DNA from: Rhodothermales bacterium
GTDB taxonomy: Bacteria; Bacteroidota; Rhodothermia; Rhodothermales; VXPQ01
Assembly (NCBI GenBank): GCA_951812335.1
Contig: OX638293.1
Location: 372,001-436,000, forward strand
Reading direction: 5' to 3'
Length of the DNA stretch: 64,000 bases
Program-made: the position numbers and the translations under genes
Notes under the pieces: generated by a model
Databases searched by the model: none
What the model was told of the DNA's origin: nothing
Seen by the model: only the letters and a program-made list of their open reading frames with translations
Shown here: positions 18,935 through 27,467 of the stretch, piece after piece
How the letters are laid out: every line of letters starts with the position of its first letter
How positions within the stretch are numbered: position 1 is the first letter of the stretch

Positions 18935-20137
18935 ATGAAGACCGCTGAGGCAAAGAATATTCCTTCCTGTTACATCCCCTATGCAAGGGCCTCAGCCCTC
19001 GACCCGGAGATCGCGGCGAACTACATCGCCCATACGCATATCGGAGACCCCGACGCCGATGCGGTGATCGAACAGATGGCTTCGCTGGACGGAGGAACGT
19101 CGGCACGGTTACTCAGATTGGGGTTGAATACGGAAGACCCCGGAGAGAGAGAGCAGGTTCTGCGCGATGCACCGTCCGCGCTGCGGAACTTCCTGAGGAA
19201 GTTAGACACTCCGCCCGATTGGGTGGACACCTCCGCCTATATGCCCGGCATTCGCATGTTTCACAGGAATTCGCGGCTGGTCCTCGGCGCATTCGTAGGG
19301 GGCACTTTAATAGAGGGTTTCTCCACGAACATCAGTAAGTCTTTCTTAACAACGGGGCGGTTGCGTGAATACGGCGTCCGACGTTTAAGACAGAATAACC
19401 GCCACATGATCGAGTTATTCATGCCTGGCGGTATGGAGCGAAGTGGAGACGGCTGGAAGTTGTCTATCCGTGTCCGGCTGGTCCATGCACAGATCAGATA
19501 CCTGCTGAAAAAATCCGAGGAGTGGAATATCGAAGAGTTGGGCGTACCGATTAGCGCAGCGCATATGGGTTTCTCCGCTGCCGCTTTTTCGGCAAGGTTG
19601 CTAAAGCATCTGGAAAGCCTGGGCGCCGAATTCAACGAAGAAGAACGCAAGAGTTTTATGAAGGTCTGGCGCCATTCGGGATTTTTGATGGGCGTTCCCG
19701 AGGCTATCTTGTTCCGCGACGAGGAGGAGGCATTGCGGCTATTCGATGTCGGGCGCATGTGCGAGCCCACCAGTGAGCCGGAGAGCATTGCAATGGCGAA
19801 TTCCCTGATCAATTCCGCTCCACTGGTTATAGGAATCACGGATACGTCTGCTCGTTACGCATTGGCAAAGTACGTATACCGTGTTTCTCGAGCACTCATC
19901 GGAAATACGCTCGCCGATGAACTGAAGTATCCTGCGAACCAGACCTTTGGGGTATTGCAATGGTTTCGGTTGCAATCCCGTTATTCCCAAATGATGAACA
20001 GGTTATTTCCAAAACGCAACCGGGATAATAATTTCTCCCAATTCACATCCCTTCTCGAGGCCTCGGCGTTCGATGCGGCGGGCATAAGCTACAGGCTTCC
20101 TGACAATCTGTATGCGGAAGAATCTCAAGAATGGTGA
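18935..20137 (+). CDS. Oxygenase MpaB family protein (DUF2236), copy 1
   Basis: A 400-residue member of the DUF2236/MpaB family, relatives of latex-clearing protein Lcp (a b-type haem rubber oxygenase) and fungal MpaB, which cleave isoprenoid chains. The family signature is present: GDPDADAVIEQMASL near the N-terminus, WVD at 96-98, and the haem-ligand pattern His184-x3-Arg188 (HAQIR). The run GVPISAAHMGFSAAAFSA and KVWRHSGFLMGVPEAIL follow. No signal peptide is seen, so it is probably cytoplasmic or membrane-associated. A paralogue lies 109 bases downstream. With a squalene-synthase-like gene upstream, an isoprenoid substrate is plausible but inferred. Confidence 0.85.
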   Translation: MKTAEAKNIPSCYIPYARASALDPEIAANYIAHTHIGDPDADAVIEQMASLDGGTSARLLRLGLNTEDPGEREQVLRDAPSALRNFLRKLDTPPDWVDTSAYMPGIRMFHRNSRLVLGAFVGGTLIEGFSTNISKSFLTTGRLREYGVRRLRQNNRHMIELFMPGGMERSGDGWKLSIRVRLVHAQIRYLLKKSEEWNIEELGVPISAAHMGFSAAAFSARLLKHLESLGAEFNEEERKSFMKVWRHSGFLMGVPEAILFRDEEEALRLFDVGRMCEPTSEPESIAMANSLINSAPLVIGITDTSARYALAKYVYRVSRALIGNTLADELKYPANQTFGVLQWFRLQSRYSQMMNRLFPKRNRDNNFSQFTSLLEASAFDAAGISYRLPDNLYAEESQEW

Positions 20138-20158
20138 GGCCATCGAACCGGAAAAGAA

Positions 20159-20246
20159 GTGGCCAGGTAGCCAGGCCGGGGCCAAAGAAGCAAACGGAGA
20201 ATTGGCGATTTTTGTATGTTATTCCTATAAAAGTTGAACCGGGTGA
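20159..20246 (+). repeat. Duplicated leader sequence, first copy
   Basis: The spacer before the second MpaB gene shares a patterned block with the spacer before the FAD gene (21542-21620): GTGGCCAGGTAGCCA, then CCGG, AAGAAGCAA, CGGA, GGC and a T-run. TGGC and GCCA can form a small hairpin. The last 20 or so bases resemble the leader of the first MpaB gene instead, so this spacer is mosaic. It may hold a promoter or a leader RNA; no function is shown. Confidence 0.55.
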
Positions 20247-21452
20247 ATGAAGGCTGCCGAGCCAAAAAATATCCCTTCTTGCTATATTCCAGGCTATGCG
20301 CAGGCCCGTGCTCTCAATCCGGAGATGGCGGCCAATTACATCGCCCACACATGCATCGGAGACCCCGACGCCGATGCGTTGATCGAACAGATGGCTTCCC
20401 TGGACCGGGGAACGTCGGCGCGATTATTCAAATTGGGTTTGAATACGGAAGACCCCAAGGAGAGGGAACAAGTTCTGCGCGATGCGCCATCCGCGCTACG
20501 GGATTTACTGAGAAAGTTGGACACACCGCCCGATTGGGTTGATCTGTCGGCCTATAGCCCAGGCATCCACATGTTCCACAGAAACTCGAGCCTGGTTCTC
20601 GGAGCCTTCGTGGGAGGCGTTCTGGTAGAAGGCTTCTCTACGAATATCAGCAAGTCTTTCTTCATAACGGGGCGGGTGCGCGAGCACGGCGTCAGGCGTT
20701 TGAGACAGAATAACCGGCACATGATCGAGATATTCATGCCCGGCGGGCTGGAACGAATCGGTGACGGCTGGAAGTTGTCTGTCCGTATCCGGCTGGTCCA
20801 CGCACAGATCAGATACCTGCTGAAAAACTCGGACGAGTGGGATACTGAAGAGTGGGGCGTTCCAATCAGCGCAGCGCATATGGGATTTTCCGCTGCTGCT
20901 TTTTCGGCAAGGTTACTGAAGCATTTGGAAAGCCTGGGAGCTGAATGCAATAACGAGGAACGTGAGAGTTTCATGAAGGTCTGGCGCCATTCGGGGTTTT
21001 TGATGGGTGTTCCCGATACCATTTTGTTTCACAAGGAGCATGATGCGCTGAAGTTATTCGAGATTGGCAGGATATGCGAACCCGCCAACGAGTTGGAGGC
21101 AATCGCGATGGCGAATTCACTGATTAACTCCGCCCCATTGGTTATAGGAATTAATGACCCGGCCGGGCGTCGTGAACTGGCACGGTACGTATACCGTATA
21201 TCTCGAGCGCTCATCGGAAATACTCTTGCCGACGAATTGCGTTATCCCGCGAATCGGTCCTTTGGAGTGCTGGAATGGTTTCGGTTACAGTCCCGTTATG
21301 CCCAAGTGATGAACAGGTTATTTCCAAAACGCAATCAGGATAATAACTTCTCCCAATTCACCTCCCTGCTCGAGGCCTCGGCATTCGATGCGGCGGGCAT
21401 AAGCTACAGGCTTCCTGACGATCTGTATGCGGAAGAATCTCAAGAATGGTGA
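20247..21452 (+). CDS. Oxygenase MpaB family protein (DUF2236), copy 2
   Basis: A 401-residue paralogue of the preceding gene. The two align end to end, with long identical blocks such as GVPISAAHMGFSAAAFSA and the C-terminal AGISYRLPD, YAEESQEW. The haem-ligand pattern HAQIR is kept, so both copies look functional. Differences cluster in the N-terminus (one inserted Gly-Tyr region) and in the stretch after LFHKEHDAL. The arrangement is a tandem duplication that included part of the leader. The pair may have split substrate range or may form a heteromer; the sequence does not decide. It lies in the same orientation, 168 bases ahead of the FAD enzyme. Confidence 0.85.
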   Translation: MKAAEPKNIPSCYIPGYAQARALNPEMAANYIAHTCIGDPDADALIEQMASLDRGTSARLFKLGLNTEDPKEREQVLRDAPSALRDLLRKLDTPPDWVDLSAYSPGIHMFHRNSSLVLGAFVGGVLVEGFSTNISKSFFITGRVREHGVRRLRQNNRHMIEIFMPGGLERIGDGWKLSVRIRLVHAQIRYLLKNSDEWDTEEWGVPISAAHMGFSAAAFSARLLKHLESLGAECNNEERESFMKVWRHSGFLMGVPDTILFHKEHDALKLFEIGRICEPANELEAIAMANSLINSAPLVIGINDPAGRRELARYVYRISRALIGNTLADELRYPANRSFGVLEWFRLQSRYAQVMNRLFPKRNQDNNFSQFTSLLEASAFDAAGISYRLPDDLYAEESQEW

Positions 21453-21541
21453 GGGCCGGATCAACCCGTGACGGGGTGAACGCGATCAAGTTGAGGCGAT
21501 GCCCCTATGTGCGGCCGGAGAGTAAGGCGAAGGCGAGTGAC

Positions 21542-21620
21542 GTGGCCAGGTAGCCAAACCGGAACCGAAGAAGCAACCGGAAGCCTGGCAACTTTTTTAT
21601 GTAATACCCGGAAAAGTAGC
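21542..21620 (+). repeat. Duplicated leader sequence, second copy
   Basis: This block before the FAD-dependent gene matches the one at 20159-20246 (GTGGCCAGGTAGCCA, CCGG, AAGAAGCAA, CGGA, GGC, T-run), with a slightly shorter spacing to the start codon. Conservation of non-coding sequence upstream of two unrelated genes suggests a shared control element or a duplication footprint. Confidence 0.55.
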
Positions 21621-22985
21621 ATGGCAACAAAAAAAATCGTCATTATCGGCGGAGGAGCGGCTGGGCTAAGCGCCGCCTATGCCCTCAAGAAGCATGGCAT
21701 TAGACCCATCCTTCTTGAGGCCAACGATCGGGTAGGCGGACGCATGGGAGGCGATAGAGTGAATGGGTTCTGCATCGATAAGGGGGCGGACTTTTTCTGT
21801 GATTCCTACGATGTTGCTTTTCGCATTTGCGAGGAATTGGGATTGTCGCTGATTCGCTCGCAGATGAACCTGGGCTGGTACAGAAATGGCAAGTGGGTTG
21901 TGACAACGCCGATCCAGTCCGCTGGCGAACTCCTGAAGAATCTACCGGCGTTCAGAAACATAGGGTTCCTGTCACCCAGGGCTGCCTGGTCGCTTGTGAA
22001 GATAGCCAAGGCGATCAAGGATCAATCGGAACATCTTAATTTCGCCAGCAACTCTCGAATCGCAGAACTCGACGGAGAGGAGAATTTCGGCGACTACTTG
22101 ACGAGACTCGGCGTGCCCGGCTCGTTGCGGACGACGTTGGAGGGATTCCTGGAGATGACGATGGGCTATGTCGAATACTCCGGCGCAGCGTATATGCGGA
22201 CCTATCTGGCAGAAATGCTAATGAAGTCCGATCAGATATACGTGCCGAAAGAAGGGGCCAGTACCCTTGCCTACGCCCTGGCGGATGCCTGTAGAGACGT
22301 TATTCGCGTCTCGACGCCTGTCAAGCAGGTGGTTATCAAAAACGGAGCCGTGACCGGCGTGGTCGTTGACAATAGCACTATCGAAGCGGACGCCGTTATC
22401 TGCGCCGTTCCTCCATCGAAGGTGCCGGGAATCATCCCCGATCTGCCAGCCTCAATACGCCGTACGCTCAGCAACGTGGTCTATTCGTCCGGATGCCGGG
22501 TGGTGATAGGTCTCGATCGCCCGCCACTCCCCTCCGGCTGGAATGGTGCTTTGTACCCGGAAGACGACACTCCGCTTCTTCTGGACCGGTCCGTCAACCT
22601 TCCCGATTGCGCACCTCCGGGTAAGAGCATGCTCGACTTGCTCGTCGGTCGAGGCCGTGCCGAAGAGTTATTGCTGCTGGACGACAACGAAATCAAGCGC
22701 CAAATGCTTCGTGATGCACGCAGAAATCCACCTCCCGGATCTAACCTGCCCGGCGATGACGAAGGGCTGTTCGCCCGTGTGTACCGCTGGAGAGAGGCCG
22801 TGTGCATGGGGAGACCTGGCATGTTCAAAGGGATAGCGGAGATGCGTCGCCAACTCGACCAGGACATCAATAACCTCTTCCTGGCGGGCGACTATATGCG
22901 GGTACCCTCGGTAAACGGCGCCCTGGCCAGCGGCGTCGATGCGGCCGGCGAAGTCGCTGAATTGCTCGCATCCGGTCCTGCTTGA
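21621..22985 (+). CDS. FAD-dependent oxidoreductase of the amine oxidase / phytoene desaturase type
   Basis: A 454-residue flavoprotein. The N-terminal Rossmann fold has IVIIGGGAAGLSAAYAL and the continuation LLEANDRVGGRMGG. The C-terminal FAD motif is NLFLAGDYMRVPSVNGA followed by SGVDAAGEVAELL. This is the fold of phytoene/squalene desaturases, HpnE and protoporphyrinogen oxidase. I chose the ATG at 21621, which places the Rossmann motif at the N-terminus; upstream in-frame sequence is the leader region. As the fourth gene of the isoprenoid group it may desaturate or oxidise the product of the synthase or of the oxygenases. It converges with the RND operon, whose last stop lies about 70 bases away. 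Confidence 0.82.
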   Translation: MATKKIVIIGGGAAGLSAAYALKKHGIRPILLEANDRVGGRMGGDRVNGFCIDKGADFFCDSYDVAFRICEELGLSLIRSQMNLGWYRNGKWVVTTPIQSAGELLKNLPAFRNIGFLSPRAAWSLVKIAKAIKDQSEHLNFASNSRIAELDGEENFGDYLTRLGVPGSLRTTLEGFLEMTMGYVEYSGAAYMRTYLAEMLMKSDQIYVPKEGASTLAYALADACRDVIRVSTPVKQVVIKNGAVTGVVVDNSTIEADAVICAVPPSKVPGIIPDLPASIRRTLSNVVYSSGCRVVIGLDRPPLPSGWNGALYPEDDTPLLLDRSVNLPDCAPPGKSMLDLLVGRGRAEELLLLDDNEIKRQMLRDARRNPPPGSNLPGDDEGLFARVYRWREAVCMGRPGMFKGIAEMRRQLDQDINNLFLAGDYMRVPSVNGALASGVDAAGEVAELLASGPA

Positions 22986-23058
22986 ACAGGCCGTCCGGAT
23001 GCCGCTCTTTCATTTGGCAGGCCAAGGGGATCGGATCCTCCGCGAATCGGCCGGACGC

Positions 23059-26000
23059 TTACGAGCGCGACGCGAAGTGTCTCTTTCGCCATGCCCCGAG
23101 GTTGTCTTGCGTCATAACAAGCGCAGGCACCACCAGCATCAGAAGCACGGTGGCGACGAGCACGCCAAAACCGACGGACGTTGCCAGCGGCACGAGGTGT
23201 TGGGCATGCGTACTGGTCTCAAAGATCAGGGGGGCAACCCCTGCGAATGTGGTGGCTGAGGTCAGCAGAATAGCCCGAAAACGGTCCTTGGCTCCGGTGA
23301 TGATCGCGTCTCTGGCCGGCACTCCGGATTTTCTCAGGTCGTTAATGAACTTAATCATCATCAGCGAGTCGTTCACGACCACCCCGCTTACGCCGATCAG
23401 TCCGTACATCGACCAGGTTCCCATACTCAGGCCCAGCAGCATGTGCCCTGCTATGGCGCCTATGCCGCCCAACGGAACCGCAGCCATGATGATGAGCGGC
23501 TGGGAGTAGGAACCAAAAGGAATCGCCATCAGCATGTACATGACCAGCAGGGCCAGAAAAAGCGATCTGCCCAGATCGGCATTGGCTTCCTGCTGCTGTT
23601 TCCTTTGGCCGCCGACCGTGTATGCAAAGGCCGGGTTCTCGGCCTCCAGACGCGCGAGGACCCCGCGCTCCAGACGGCGGTTTACTTGCTGTTCCGTGGC
23701 AATCTGCACATCCACGTCGGCTGTAACCGTCACCGCGCGTCGTCCATCCACCCTGTGCCGGGCAGCCGGGGACCTCGAGAACCGGGCAGTCGCAACCTGA
23801 CCCAGGGGCACCTCGCCGCCCGGTGTACGGATCAGATAGTCCTCGACATCGGTCGCGGAATTGCGCTCTTCCTCAGGCAGACGCACGTATACCCGCATGT
23901 CCTCGCGCCCTCGCTGCACCCTGAGCGCTTCTGCTCCAAAGAAGGCGGACCGTGCCTGGCCTGCGAAATGATCAAGGGTCAGGTTAAGCGTGCGGGCCCT
24001 GGGCTTGAGTTCCAGTTGAAGTTCCTTGAACCCTTCATCCTGATTACTCCGGATGTCGAAAACCCCATTGATGGCGGCTAATTCTGAGGTGAACTCGTCG
24101 GCAATCACAGCCAACCGATCCGGGTCCGGATGGGAGAGTTCAAAATGAACCGGGAGACCAAGCGAAATCAGGTTGGAAGAAATAGAGAGAGACTTCGCTT
24201 CCGGGAAATTGCCCGCTTCCTCCCGCCATACCTGTTCGAAGGTGGAGGCTGCAATGCCCACCCGCTCCCAGTCGACAAGTTTGAACTGGACCGCCCCAAG
24301 GTGACCGCGCAGCGCTTCCACTGCGTTACCGCCCAATGGGTCAAAGAGCGCCGCCGCTTCCCCCACGGTGACCGCCACGCCAACCTCCAGCGGAGGTGCG
24401 TCCTCGGCCCGGCCCTCTGTGATCCGCGCCACCGCGCGGTGTCCCGCGGCTTCGAGTTCGGCAGCGATCGCAGTCGTCCGCTCCCCCGGAGTGCCCACGG
24501 GCATCTCCAGATTGGCAGAGACGACCTGGCCCTCGATAGGAGTGAGAAACTGGTTTGGGACAATACCCGATGCCACAACCCCCATCGATAGTACCATCAG
24601 GCCCAAGGCAGAGAAAAGAATGATAGGGGGGTGGTCGACGGCCAGTCGCAGTCCACGATCCAGGGGACCTTCCACGATTCGCTTGAGCAGCGCATCCACG
24701 GCCTTCTGAACGCCTCGGATGCGCCGGCTGAGCCAATTCCCTACACGCTCTCTCGACGAAGACAGGTGGGCAAGGTGGTTCGGCAACACAAGCAGAGACT
24801 CGATCAGCGAGAGCAACAGTACCGTGATCACCACGATGGGAATGGCGCGTCCGAGTTGCCCTTGGGGTCCGGGCACGGAAAGCAGCGCCGCAAAAGCCGT
24901 CACGGTAGTGAGAACCGAAAATATGACAGGAACGCTCACCCGTTTCGTCCCGCTGATTGCCGCCGCAAACCCGCGGATGCCCCGCTCACGCTCCGCAAAG
25001 ACGCTCTCTCCTACCACGATCGCGTCGTCCACGACAATTCCCAATGCCAGGACAAGCGCCATCAGAGAGAACATGTTGATGGACACGCCCAGGAACCCCA
25101 TCACCAGGAAGGTCCCCATAAACGAGACGCCCACCCCCACAGCCACCCACACGGCCAATCCAATCTCCAGGAACAGCGCCAGCACCAGGAAAACAAGGAG
25201 CATTCCGAGCAGGGCATTCTCGATCATAAGACCAAGGCGTCCCCCGACTTCCTCGGAGTCGTCTTTCCATATCTCGACAGAGATGCCTGCGGGAAGGGTC
25301 GGTTCGACTTCGGCGGAGAGATAGCTCCTGACCGCTTCGGCGATATCGAGAACCTGTTCGTCCGAGGTGCGATAGACATCCACGCGAACAGCCCGCTGCC
25401 CGTTGTAACGCACAATGAGATCGGTGTCTGCAAAGCCGTCCCGTACGGTCGCGATGTCGCCCACGCGAACCGATGTTCCGTCGAGCCGCGTCAGGACGAT
25501 GATGTCCTCGAAGTCTCCCTGGTCGTAGTTCTGCCCCAGGGTTCGGACGAGAATTTCCTCCTCGTCCGTGGAAATTTTTCCAGCGGACAACTCGAGTGAA
25601 CCCTGCCGGACGGCCAACGCGACATCATCCAGAGTAAGCCCGAGCGCCCGAAGCCGATGGAGAGGAACCTCAATCGAAATTTCGTACGGGCGAGCACCGC
25701 TGGTCTCGGCCAGGGACACTTCGGGTAGAGACGAAATCCCCTCCTCAATGTCGTATGCCAACTCCTTGAGCGTGTGTTCCGGCGCCTCGCCATAGACCAG
25801 GAGGCGTATTACGCTCTGCCTGCTCGTCACTTCGCGCACTTCAGGCCGTTCGGCGCCGGCGGGAAAGGTGGGAATGCGGTCCACCTCAGCCTTGATATCG
25901 TTCAGGGCACGGTTGATATCCGTATTCGATTTGAACTCGGCGATCACCGACGCGAGCCCCTCGGAGGCGGTGGCCTCCACGCGCTTCAGGCCGTCTACCA

Positions 26001-26250
26001 CTCGGATCCGCTCTTCGATCTTACGAACAATGGACTCCTCCACCTCCTCCGGGACGGCGCCGGGATAGGGCACGAGTATCTGGACCCGGTCCAGAGAGAA
26101 GTCGGGCAGAACCTCCTGAATGAGATTACGAGCCGCCACCAGCCCGGCCACTATCAGGAACAGCATCAGCAGATTGGCCGCAACCCCGTTCCCGGCCATA
26201 TAGGCTATGGGGCCGCGCTGCTCCCGGACGGAAGGATCATCCCGATTCAT
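23059..26250 (-). CDS. RND efflux transporter permease (HAE1/AcrB-like)
   Basis: The inner-membrane proton-driven pump of a tripartite exporter. The 1063-residue protein has the RND layout: an N-terminal helix (MAGNGVAANLLMLFLIVAGL), a large porter loop (PYPGAVPEEVEESIVRKIEE), helices 2-6 with the proton-relay motif LALGIVVDDAIVVGES, a second porter loop and closing helices (GLIGVSGVVVNDSLMMIKF). The two Asp residues of the relay are intact. Its ATG overlaps the stop of the adaptor gene by four bases, and it is the last gene of a three-gene operon. Substrates are unknown; proximity to the isoprenoid genes is convergent and does not show a functional link. Confidence 0.93.
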   Translation of the reverse strand: MNRDDPSVREQRGPIAYMAGNGVAANLLMLFLIVAGLVAARNLIQEVLPDFSLDRVQILVPYPGAVPEEVEESIVRKIEERIRVVDGLKRVEATASEGLASVIAEFKSNTDINRALNDIKAEVDRIPTFPAGAERPEVREVTSRQSVIRLLVYGEAPEHTLKELAYDIEEGISSLPEVSLAETSGARPYEISIEVPLHRLRALGLTLDDVALAVRQGSLELSAGKISTDEEEILVRTLGQNYDQGDFEDIIVLTRLDGTSVRVGDIATVRDGFADTDLIVRYNGQRAVRVDVYRTSDEQVLDIAEAVRSYLSAEVEPTLPAGISVEIWKDDSEEVGGRLGLMIENALLGMLLVFLVLALFLEIGLAVWVAVGVGVSFMGTFLVMGFLGVSINMFSLMALVLALGIVVDDAIVVGESVFAERERGIRGFAAAISGTKRVSVPVIFSVLTTVTAFAALLSVPGPQGQLGRAIPIVVITVLLLSLIESLLVLPNHLAHLSSSRERVGNWLSRRIRGVQKAVDALLKRIVEGPLDRGLRLAVDHPPIILFSALGLMVLSMGVVASGIVPNQFLTPIEGQVVSANLEMPVGTPGERTTAIAAELEAAGHRAVARITEGRAEDAPPLEVGVAVTVGEAAALFDPLGGNAVEALRGHLGAVQFKLVDWERVGIAASTFEQVWREEAGNFPEAKSLSISSNLISLGLPVHFELSHPDPDRLAVIADEFTSELAAINGVFDIRSNQDEGFKELQLELKPRARTLNLTLDHFAGQARSAFFGAEALRVQRGREDMRVYVRLPEEERNSATDVEDYLIRTPGGEVPLGQVATARFSRSPAARHRVDGRRAVTVTADVDVQIATEQQVNRRLERGVLARLEAENPAFAYTVGGQRKQQQEANADLGRSLFLALLVMYMLMAIPFGSYSQPLIIMAAVPLGGIGAIAGHMLLGLSMGTWSMYGLIGVSGVVVNDSLMMIKFINDLRKSGVPARDAIITGAKDRFRAILLTSATTFAGVAPLIFETSTHAQHLVPLATSVGFGVLVATVLLMLVVPALVMTQDNLGAWRKRHFASRS

Positions 26251-27467
26251 GGGGCTCCCACGACGGTGGTCCGAACCGCCATGCCTTCCGTTGCAAACAG
26301 AATACCCCCCGTGGTAACCGCCTGACCTGCTTCGAGCGCTCCGGTCACATACACGTCGTCATCGGAACGTTGTAAAACACGCACCGGGACAATGGTCAGC
26401 GCCGTGTCGCCGCGCACTGCCCAGACCTCGTTGCCGGGCCTGAGCGCCGAGCGTCGGACAATGAAGTACCGGTCCGGAACAACCCCCTGGATATGCACCT
26501 CCACAAACTTGCCCACAAGAAGAGGCGGTGCGCCGGGGCCGGCGGGAGAACCGTTGTCCTCTGCCCGAGCGCCGCCCGCGAAGGGGTCCGGAACGCGTAC
26601 AATCACGTCGATCGTCCGCGTCTGTTCGTCCAGAGAACTCTCCGCCCGATCTACATACCCCTCCCAGGCATAGCTTCGATCGCCGTACTCTGCGATGACG
26701 CGGGCGGCCACCCCTCTATTCCCGTCGCCCGCTTTGAGATTCCAAAGACCGGGAATGAGCGCCGCATCGGTGTCGGACAGAGGAACCACCACCTCAACCG
26801 CATCGGAAGCGTAAAGGCGCCCCACACCCTGACCGGCTGCCACGAACTGACCTTCATCCACGGACTCGTCCCGCACAATTCCGTTGAAGGGCGCAAGAAC
26901 CTCCGTACGGGACAATGCCAACTCGGCATCGACCAACAGCGTGCTGTCTCTGACCAGAGCGGCTTGGGCAGCTTCGAGCTGCGGCTGCCGAAGCGTCAAA
27001 GGATTGGCCTCGTCCGAAGATGCGGAGCCTGTCTCGCGGCGTTGAAATTTCACGTACTCGGAACGTGCGATAAGCGCCTCTTCCTCTGCCTGAAGAAGCG
27101 TTACCTGCTGGGCAGCCACGTTGGCGCGCGCCTGCTGCACCCTGTTGCGGTAATCGGCATCTTCGATGCGAAAGAGAACCTGCCCCTCCTCGACACGCCC
27201 TCCGCTCTGAAAAGCAGGATCTACCCAGGACACCTTACCGTTGACCTCGGCGGTGACATCTATCTCCGCAGTGGGCCGAACCGTCCCGGCCCCGTACACG
27301 GGGATTGGACCGACTCCGGCGACCACAGTAGCCGTGACCGCAACGGGTGTCCTGTCGGGAGGGGCTTGGAACTCCGGTTCGGGCCTGAGCTGGACCAGCA
27401 GAATGGCCAGAACCAGGCATGCGATCAGAATGCCGCCAGCCACCAACAAGCCTTTACGTCGAGTCAT
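26247..27467 (-). CDS. RND efflux periplasmic adaptor (membrane fusion protein)
   Basis: The 406-residue adaptor joins the RND pump to its outer-membrane channel. It has an N-terminal membrane helix (GLLVAGGILIACLVLAILLV), a barrel-sandwich half (VTAEVNGKVSWVDPAFQSGGRVEEGQ), a coiled-coil hairpin (about 115-175, with VQQARANVAAQQVTLLQAEE), the second lipoyl half (VLAPFNGIVRDESVDEGQFV) and C-terminal beta-barrel domains. It overlaps its neighbours by four bases on both sides, indicating coupled translation. Confidence 0.92.
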   Translation of the reverse strand: MTRRKGLLVAGGILIACLVLAILLVQLRPEPEFQAPPDRTPVAVTATVVAGVGPIPVYGAGTVRPTAEIDVTAEVNGKVSWVDPAFQSGGRVEEGQVLFRIEDADYRNRVQQARANVAAQQVTLLQAEEEALIARSEYVKFQRRETGSASSDEANPLTLRQPQLEAAQAALVRDSTLLVDAELALSRTEVLAPFNGIVRDESVDEGQFVAAGQGVGRLYASDAVEVVVPLSDTDAALIPGLWNLKAGDGNRGVAARVIAEYGDRSYAWEGYVDRAESSLDEQTRTIDVIVRVPDPFAGGARAEDNGSPAGPGAPPLLVGKFVEVHIQGVVPDRYFIVRRSALRPGNEVWAVRGDTALTIVPVRVLQRSDDDVYVTGALEAGQAVTTGGILFATEGMAVRTTVVGAP

